From CALELM01 sp045617105 (GTDB taxonomy: Bacteria > Bacillota > Negativicutes > Selenomonadales > Selenomonadaceae), in the NCBI GenBank assembly GCA_045617105.1, contig JAZLHW010000075.1, positions 1 through 19,119 of the forward strand: a DNA stretch of 19,119 bases, in the 5' to 3' direction. Shown piece after piece: positions 13,964 to 19,119 of this stretch (the stretch's first letter is position 1; each line of letters opens with the position of its first letter). The position numbers and the translations under genes are program-made. Below the pieces are notes generated by a model. The model worked only from the letters and a program-made list of their open reading frames with translations, had not been told where the DNA came from and searched no databases.

Positions 13964-13972
13964 TGGTAAAAT
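13964..13972 (+). promoter_or_regulatory. Possible extended -10 promoter before the PBP gene
   Basis: TGGTAAAAT at 13964-13972 fits an extended -10 (TGn followed by TAAAAT), with no good -35 at 17 bases. It lies 58 bp before the chosen PBP start. Confidence 0.35.
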
Positions 13973-14029
13973 AGAGCGTATGGGAATTTTGTTTGGCGCG
14001 CATTATTTGTTGTGGGGTTGGTTTTGGTT

Positions 14030-16006
14030 ATGGAAAATGCTCGAAAGATTGTGAGGAAGCGAGTCAAGTGGCTCTTTTTCGTATTTGTGGCTTCTTTGTT
14101 GCTTATTGTCCTGCGTTATGCGTGGATCCAGCTGGTGCAGGGAGAGCAGATGTCGGAGAGGATGCGGTTTCAGGTTGGGGAGGATTACAAGCTCCAGTCG
14201 CCGAGAGGGGCAATCATTGACCGCAACGGGCGAGAGCTTGCCATCAGTACGCTTACGAAATCGTTATTTATCGATCCAAGCCATGTCAAGGATGCCAATA
14301 CCTTGGCAGCGGAGCTGGCTCCCTTGGTTGGGCTGAAGGAACAGGACGTTTTAGATGCCGTTGCCAAGGGCGGCGGTTTTGTTTGGCTTAAACGCCGCAT
14401 GGATTACTCGGAGTCTGAGGCTGTGCGCAAGCTGATTCTTGAGAAGTCCTATGGCGATTGCTTGGGACTTCGTGATGAGGCAAAACGCTTTTATCCCAAT
14501 GACGTGCTGGCGGCAAACGTCCTCGGATTTGTTGGGACGGATGACAAGGGCTTGGACGGCATTGAACAGTCGATGGACAAGTTTATCAAGGGAGAGGTCA
14601 CGGACAAGTTCCTTTATACGGATAAGAGGAATCGTCCGATTTTGGAGTCTATTTTTGAGCGGCACTCTTACCATGGCGATTACTGCAAGACGATTGAGCT
14701 GACGATCGACAGCGGGATCCAGTTCATTGTGGAGCAGGAGCTGGACAAGGCGATGGCAACAACGAATCCAGCAGCAATTACCTGCATTGTGATGGATCCA
14801 AGGAACGGGGAAATTTTGGCGATGGCTTCCCGTCCCAGCTACAATCCGAACAAGTTCTGGGAATATTCGCAGGAAACGTGGAAGAATCGGGCAGTGTCCT
14901 TTATTTATGAGCCTGGTTCTACCTTTAAGTCCGTGGTTGCAGGAACGGCGCTTCAGGAAAAAATCGTCACGCCAAATCAGGTCTTTGTCGATCCGGGTTA
15001 TGTCATGGTGTCGGGACGGCGTATCCAGAACTGGAACGGCGAGAGCTTTGGTACAGTTACCTTTACGGATGTGGTGAAGAATTCGCTGAATACGGGATTC
15101 GCTCAGGTTGGGCTGCAAATTGGCGCACAGAAGCTGACGGAGTATGCCAAGCTTTTTGGCTTTGGGGTTCCGACGGAGATAGAGCTTCCGGGTGAGGAAT
15201 CGGGTATTCTTTTTGATCCGAAGGAAATGGGAGATTCGGATATTGCAACGATGTCGATTGGGCAGTCTATTGCCGTGACACCTCTCCAGTTGGTAACTGC
15301 AATGTCTGCCATTGCGAATGATGGAATGCTTTTGCGTCCGTATATCGTGAAATCTATCAAGAATGCAGATGGCACGGTTTACAGCGAGACCGAGAAAAAA
15401 GAGGTACGGCGCACGATCGAATCCGCAACGGACAAGACCTTGGTAGGTCTTTTGGAGGAGGTCGTTGCAACGGGCGGCGGCATGAAGGCGGCAGTCAAGG
15501 GCTACCGCATTGCAGGAAAAACGGGAACGGCGCAGAAGATCCGTGAAGATGGCGCAGGCTATATGGATGGTCGGTATATTGCCTCTTTTTGCGGATTTGC
15601 ACCCGTGGAGGATCCCAGATTTACGGTGCTTGTCATGATAGACGATCCTATGGGAATCTTTTATGGAGGGCAGATAGCTGCTCCAGTGGCAGGCAATATT
15701 TTTTCCCAGATCTTCCGCTATCTCCATATTGAGCCATCCAGTGATGTTTTGGCAGAGTTGGATGGGAACAATGCGAAAGCAGCTCCGCAAGCGAAGCCCA
15801 AGCAGACTTACCAGGGCGAGGTACCAAGCGGCAAGGCTGTCGTTCCTGATTTTGCAGGAAAGAGTATTCGGGAGGCAGCCCGGCTTGCCTCTGAAAATGG
15901 GTTAAAATTGGATTCCCAAGGTTCGGGCTTTGCTTCCAAGCAGAGCATACCGGCGAATACATTGATAGATCAAGGGGCAGAAATTACAGTCTACTTTAAT
16001 CCATAA
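14030..16006 (+). CDS. Class B penicillin-binding protein, SpoVD/FtsI-like, with one PASTA domain
   Basis: 658 residues, a monofunctional transpeptidase that crosslinks peptidoglycan, probably in septal or developmental wall synthesis. One membrane segment (about 13-31) anchors it, with the body in the periplasm. The dimerisation domain begins at GEDYKLQSPRGAIIDRNGRELA. Transpeptidase motifs are STFK (catalytic Ser297), SLN (352-354) and KTGT (497-500). A single PASTA domain (about 600-657, VVPDFAGKSIREAARLASENGLKL) ends the protein, as in SpoVD and clostridial FtsI. It is not in a division (dcw) cluster here, since no mra, mur or fts genes adjoin it. The ATG at 14030 is my choice although its ribosome binding site is weak (GGGG 12 bases upstream); a GTG at 14012 is in frame. 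The sensor-kinase gene follows after 26 bp. Confidence 0.92.
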   Translation: MENARKIVRKRVKWLFFVFVASLLLIVLRYAWIQLVQGEQMSERMRFQVGEDYKLQSPRGAIIDRNGRELAISTLTKSLFIDPSHVKDANTLAAELAPLVGLKEQDVLDAVAKGGGFVWLKRRMDYSESEAVRKLILEKSYGDCLGLRDEAKRFYPNDVLAANVLGFVGTDDKGLDGIEQSMDKFIKGEVTDKFLYTDKRNRPILESIFERHSYHGDYCKTIELTIDSGIQFIVEQELDKAMATTNPAAITCIVMDPRNGEILAMASRPSYNPNKFWEYSQETWKNRAVSFIYEPGSTFKSVVAGTALQEKIVTPNQVFVDPGYVMVSGRRIQNWNGESFGTVTFTDVVKNSLNTGFAQVGLQIGAQKLTEYAKLFGFGVPTEIELPGEESGILFDPKEMGDSDIATMSIGQSIAVTPLQLVTAMSAIANDGMLLRPYIVKSIKNADGTVYSETEKKEVRRTIESATDKTLVGLLEEVVATGGGMKAAVKGYRIAGKTGTAQKIREDGAGYMDGRYIASFCGFAPVEDPRFTVLVMIDDPMGIFYGGQIAAPVAGNIFSQIFRYLHIEPSSDVLAELDGNNAKAAPQAKPKQTYQGEVPSGKAVVPDFAGKSIREAARLASENGLKLDSQGSGFASKQSIPANTLIDQGAEITVYFNP

Positions 16007-16032
16007 TTGTGCAGTGCAAAGAAGGAAGAACG

Positions 16033-18180
16033 ATGAAATCCAAAAAACTGGTGCAAAAAACAATCTTTATGCTGTTCACGGCGGTTTTGATTATTTTCCC
16101 CATTCTCTATACGATGAGGGCGGCAGGAATGTTTCAGACAGAACCTGAATTGGAGCAGCGCCCAGAGCTGGAGACAGACAAGGTACTTCATGTTTCGGCA
16201 GATTGCAATTTTGATCCGTACAGCTACTTGGACAAGAATGGAGAACCTGTCGGATATGATGTGGAAACGATTATGGAGATCGGCAGAAGGCTTGGGTATC
16301 GGGTGGATGTTCGCTTGATGCTTTGGCCGGAGGCGGTCACATCTCTGCGGGGCGGCTATGCAGATATCATCATGGGAAAGGAAATTTCGCCGCTGAACGC
16401 AGCAGATGGCATTCTTATGACGGTGCCGACGGCAGAGGAGACCATGGTGGTATGGGGCAAGTCAAGGGCATTGGGGATAGACCAGCTTCAAGGAAAGCGT
16501 GTGGGGGTTATTTCAGCCTCGACCTATGATAACAGGGTACGCATTATTTCCGGTTGTGAATTGGCAGAGATGCATTCCTATGACGAGCTTTTCAAGGCTT
16601 GCAATGAAGGGAAACTGGATTATGTACTTTGCCGCAGGACGATAGCAAACGCTGTTATGAGGCGGCTGGATATCAGCTTGCGTGAAGGACCTGCGTTCAT
16701 GGTCAGCTATCTTGGATATGGTGCGATCAAGGAAAAGGAACTGATTCCTGAGATCAATCGAGTGATCCAAGAAATGCGGGAGGACGGAACTTTGCAGGAA
16801 TACCGCAAGAAATGGCTGTTTCCTTATATGCATCATTGGAGCTTAAAGGGCATACTCCTAGTGAACCGGGACGTTTACAGTGCCTTGGCATTCCTTTGGG
16901 TGCTTTGGATCTTCTGTGCATTTTGGATGTGGCAAAATGGAAAGAGCATTCGCCAGCGTGAGGCACAGATGCTGGCGTATGAAGCTGAGCGAAAGAAGCA
17001 GGCACAGGATCTTGAGCAGGCAAAGCAGGAGGCAGAGAAGGCAAATGAGGCAAAGAGCAAATTCCTTTTCAATATGAGCCACGATATCCGCACACCGATG
17101 AATGCGATTCTTGGTTTTGCTGATCTTTTGAAAAAGCACGGGGAAAATGCAGAAAAACGTGAGCGGTATGTGGAAAATATCCAGATTTCAGGAAAATATT
17201 TGCTGGACCTCATCAATAATGTCCTTGAAATGGCAAAAATAGAAAGCGGAAAATTGTTCATGGATGAGCAAAACATGAACCTTCATGAATTTTCCCGTGC
17301 TATGGAGCTTATCTTCCTTGATGCCTGCAAGAACAAGGGACTGCAGATGAAGCTGGATATTGACGTGCAGCACCCGAATGTTTTTGCGGATAAGACCAAG
17401 TGCGGAGAGATCGTGATGAACCTCGTCAGCAATTCCGTCAAGTACACGCCGAACGGGGGACAGATCCATGTCAAGATTCGGGAATTCACTTCGCAGCGTG
17501 AGGGTTGGATGAACTGCAATATCGTTGTGGAAGATAACGGGATTGGAATGTCCAAGGAATTTTTGAAGAATGTCTTTGAGAGCTTTGCTCGCGAGCGTAC
17601 CTTTACGGAGAACAAGATCGTGGGAACTGGCTTGGGAATGGGCATTGTCAAGCATTTGGTGGATGCGATGGACGGTTCTATCCGCATCGAAAGCGAAATA
17701 AAGAAGGGAACGAAGGTCTTTGTCGTCCTTCCTATGCGGCTGGCAGAGGGAACTGCGGCCTGTGAGGCGGAGAGCCTGCCGGATTCGTCTTTCTTCAAGG
17801 GGAAGCGTGTGCTTTTGGCAGAGGATAATGCCTTGAATGCTGAGTTTGCCTATGAAATGCTGGAGGACGCAGGTTTCTATGTGGAGCATGCGGAGGACGG
17901 TGTTGCCTGCATTGATATGCTGGAAAGCTCGCCGGATGGGTATTACGATGTTGTATTGATGGATGTCCAGATGCCGAACATGGACGGCTATCAGGCGACG
18001 AAGATGATTCGCCAGTTCGAGGATATAGAAAAGTCAAAAATTCCAATCATTGCAGTAACGGCAAATGTCTTTGATGAAGATGCTCAAAGGGCCCTGTCAG
18101 CAGGAATGGATGGATTTGTCGGAAAACCTATCGAGCTGCAGAAGCTTTTGGCAGAGCTGAAGCGTTTTCTTGTGAAGTGA
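16033..18180 (+). CDS. Hybrid sensor histidine kinase with periplasmic solute-binding domain and receiver
   Basis: 715 residues. A membrane segment (about 10-29) leads to a type 3 solute-binding domain (about 50-263: VLHVSADCNFDPYSYLDKNGEPVGYDVETI, GGYADIIMG, LQGKRVGVISAS), a second membrane segment (about 282-300), a coiled coil (305-340), HisKA with FNMSHDIRTPMNAIL (His350), an ATPase domain with NLVSNSVKYTPNGG (N box), VEDNGIGM (G1) and GTGLGMGI (G2), and a C-terminal receiver (591-712) with Asp644 in LMDVQMP, Thr676 and Lys698. The layout is BvgS/EvgS-like but lacks PAS and HPt domains, so phosphate must go to a separate HPt protein or the receiver regulates the kinase itself. The ligand is probably a small amino-acid-like molecule. 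I chose ATG at 16033, with GAAGGAAG upstream. It probably shares a transcript with the PBP gene and ends at the terminator at 18204. Confidence 0.92.
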   Translation: MKSKKLVQKTIFMLFTAVLIIFPILYTMRAAGMFQTEPELEQRPELETDKVLHVSADCNFDPYSYLDKNGEPVGYDVETIMEIGRRLGYRVDVRLMLWPEAVTSLRGGYADIIMGKEISPLNAADGILMTVPTAEETMVVWGKSRALGIDQLQGKRVGVISASTYDNRVRIISGCELAEMHSYDELFKACNEGKLDYVLCRRTIANAVMRRLDISLREGPAFMVSYLGYGAIKEKELIPEINRVIQEMREDGTLQEYRKKWLFPYMHHWSLKGILLVNRDVYSALAFLWVLWIFCAFWMWQNGKSIRQREAQMLAYEAERKKQAQDLEQAKQEAEKANEAKSKFLFNMSHDIRTPMNAILGFADLLKKHGENAEKRERYVENIQISGKYLLDLINNVLEMAKIESGKLFMDEQNMNLHEFSRAMELIFLDACKNKGLQMKLDIDVQHPNVFADKTKCGEIVMNLVSNSVKYTPNGGQIHVKIREFTSQREGWMNCNIVVEDNGIGMSKEFLKNVFESFARERTFTENKIVGTGLGMGIVKHLVDAMDGSIRIESEIKKGTKVFVVLPMRLAEGTAACEAESLPDSSFFKGKRVLLAEDNALNAEFAYEMLEDAGFYVEHAEDGVACIDMLESSPDGYYDVVLMDVQMPNMDGYQATKMIRQFEDIEKSKIPIIAVTANVFDEDAQRALSAGMDGFVGKPIELQKLLAELKRFLVK

Positions 18181-18203
18181 TACCGTTTTGCTTTTGAAAG
18201 GTG

Positions 18204-18239
18204 AATTGTGTGCCCAAGTGCTTGGGCGGACAATTTTTG
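18204..18239 (+). terminator. Terminator after the hybrid kinase gene
   Basis: GCCCAAG-TG-CTTGGGC (18212-18227) is extended by AATTGT/ACAATT on the outside (18204-18209 and 18230-18235), with a two-base mismatch between the stems, and is followed by TTTTT. It separates the PBP-kinase unit from the rseC-like gene. Confidence 0.8.
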
Positions 18240-18288
18240 TATGGAGGCTTCGTGGGAAAAGTTTTTTGAAAGCAAGGAGAGATGACAG

Positions 18289-18711
18289 ATGAGACGGGAA
18301 CAGGGCATTGTTCTGTTTGCAGAGGGTGATATGGCACGGGTCAAAGTGGGACGGCATGAGGAATGTACAGGCTGCGGTGCATGTCCTGCAACACGGCAGG
18401 CAACCGTGGATGCAGTGAACAGAGTGGGCGCAGCCGCAGGGCAAAGGGTTCGGCTCGAGATGCAGGAGGAGCATATTTTTTTGGGAGCGTTTGTTGTGTT
18501 CTGGCTTCCCTTGATCTCTGCCGGTATGGGTGCGTTCCTTGGCTGGCAGGCGGCACTTGCGCAGGGAGCAGAGGAAAACGATTGTATTCTAGGGGGTGCG
18601 GCTGCCGCTTTCCTTCTCTCCTTGGCGGTCGTTCGGTGGTTTGACAGGCGTTTAGCGAAAAAAAAGGAAATGAAGCCGGTCATCGTGGAGCTTTTGCAAG
18701 ATAAGTCTTGA
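18289..18711 (+). CDS. RseC/MucC-family membrane protein
   Basis: 140 residues. RseC-type proteins are membrane proteins, some encoded beside Rnf complexes and implicated in SoxR reduction or in sigma-E control. Here the N-terminal cytoplasmic part carries a cysteine cluster, Cys26-Cys29-Cys32 in CTGCGACPA, after a short beta-rich stretch (GIVLFAEGDMARVKVGRH). Two membrane segments follow (about 63-85 and 98-117) and a basic tail (RRLAKKKEMK). This order is standard for the family. AAGGAG nine bases before the ATG supports the start. No rnf, soxR or sigma-factor genes adjoin it. It follows the terminator at 18204, so it is probably a separate unit, and I see no convincing promoter in the 50 bp between. 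Confidence 0.85.
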   Translation: MRREQGIVLFAEGDMARVKVGRHEECTGCGACPATRQATVDAVNRVGAAAGQRVRLEMQEEHIFLGAFVVFWLPLISAGMGAFLGWQAALAQGAEENDCILGGAAAAFLLSLAVVRWFDRRLAKKKEMKPVIVELLQDKS

Positions 18712-18856
18712 TGGAGGCAGTACGGGTGAGAAGGAAAGAAGGTTTTTTTGCAAAAGAATAGAATATAGATACTGTGTAGCTTGTTTGCTGTATGGAGTTT
18801 GCATAGCCATTGTGCAAACAGATCCAGCGAAAGCAATCTGTTATTTGAGAAGTAAT
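18712..18856. other. Gene-free segment before the repeat array
   Basis: No gene is supported here. AACAGAT (18817-18823) and ATCTGTT (18836-18842) form a small inverted repeat without a T run, which could end rseC transcription weakly. A long open frame beginning at 18785 runs into the repeats and is not a gene. Confidence 0.4.
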
Positions 18857-19003
18857 ATAACGAAGCTAAGATGTCCCCTTCTTCAACAGCTTGCTGTAAG
18901 TGGGGGAAGCCAAATTTTAACAAGCGGTGAGCAAACTTTCGCTTCGTTGAAACGCAAATTGGAGGGAAAATGCTTACGGCATGTTCTTGAACAATGGCGT
19001 TAT
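18857..19003 (+). repeat. Family A structured repeat, copy 3 (tandem unit 1)
   Basis: 147 bp from ATAACG to CGTTAT. It differs from copies 1 and 2 by one missing A near the start, a shorter second hairpin (AAGCG/CGCTT with loop GTGAGCAAACTTT) and TTACGGCATGTTC in the third hairpin. It is directly followed by copy 4, sharing the AT of the junction TTATAACG. Confidence 0.9.
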
Positions 19004-19119
19004 AACGAAGCTAAGATGTCCCCTTCTTCAACAGCTTGCTGTAAGTGGGGGAAGCCAAATTTTAACAAGCGGTGAGCAAACTTTCGCTTCGTTGAAACGC
19101 AAATTGGAGGGAAAATGCT
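19002..19119 (+). repeat. Family A structured repeat, copy 4 (tandem unit 2, cut by window end)
   Basis: The 118 bp visible are identical to the first 118 bp of copy 3. The repeat period is 145 bp (18857 to 19002). The window ends inside the third hairpin, so the array may be longer. Confidence 0.9.

Noticed and set aside
14351..15790. Minus-strand frame of 479 codons opposite the PBP gene
   Set aside because: Shadow frame; the plus strand carries all class B PBP motifs in order.
18785..19075. 96-codon open frame reading into the repeat array
   Set aside because: Most of it is family A sequence read in frames that shift between units (period 145 bp), so it is not a conserved protein.
18857..19119. 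CRISPR array
   Set aside because: Units are about 147 bp, contiguous and without variable spacers, and no cas gene is visible.

Overview
The window looks like chromosome from a diderm member of the Firmicutes, most likely class Negativicutes (Selenomonas/Mitsuokella type). This is inferred from a mix of traits: an outer-membrane autotransporter beta-barrel end with a terminal Phe sits beside Firmicute-type genes (an xpaC-telA pair, a SpoVD/FtsI-like PBP with a PASTA domain, an RseC-like protein) and strong AGGAGG ribosome binding sites. Housekeeping genes are moderately GC-rich. The two restriction-modification loci and the DNPH1-like gene are visibly more AT-rich, which suggests transfer.

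Layout. 1-660: a copy of a structured intergenic repeat (family A), then the 3' remnant of an autotransporter barrel. 678-2495 (minus strand): a bidirectional terminator, a glucose-type PTS IIA protein and a membrane-anchored DUF2939-like protein. 2496-2928: a hairpin-rich gene-free stretch distantly like family A. 2929-3735 (minus): an Rpn/PD-(D/E)XK family putative transposase nuclease. 4038-4186: a second, complete family A copy. 4314-6375: a complete HpaII-type restriction-modification pair (C5-methyltransferase plus endonuclease, probably for CCGG). 6454-6543: a 90-bp family B repeat that resembles the 5' end of an insertion sequence. 6587-9471: a DUF457/YdjM-like membrane protein, larE, purC and a DNPH1-like nucleotide N-hydrolase. 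9596-9685: the second family B copy, running straight into an orphan type I specificity gene (hsdS). 10960-13922: a tight HAD phosphatase - xpaC (with a TM2 domain) - telA operon. 14030-18180: a PASTA PBP followed 26 bp later by a hybrid sensor kinase with a periplasmic solute-binding domain. 18289-18711: an rseC-like gene. 18857 to the end: two tandem family A copies, the second running off the window.

How it fits together. Ordinary chromosomal modules (purine synthesis, nickel-pincer cofactor sulfur transfer, cell-envelope synthesis and sensing, tellurite/toxic-anion-type proteins) are separated by accessory segments bordered by repeats. The two defence loci each abut a repeat: HpaII R-M lies between A copy 2 and B copy 1, and hsdS follows B copy 2. 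The strongest candidate for something undescribed is family A: about 147 bp, short terminal inverted repeats, several hairpins and a possible alternative pairing, all copies in the same orientation, and a tandem array of 145-bp period. That period is not a multiple of three, so it is unlikely to be coding. Second is family B, whose hairpin buries a good ribosome binding site just before an ATG. All homology calls were made by reading the sequence; no database search was run.
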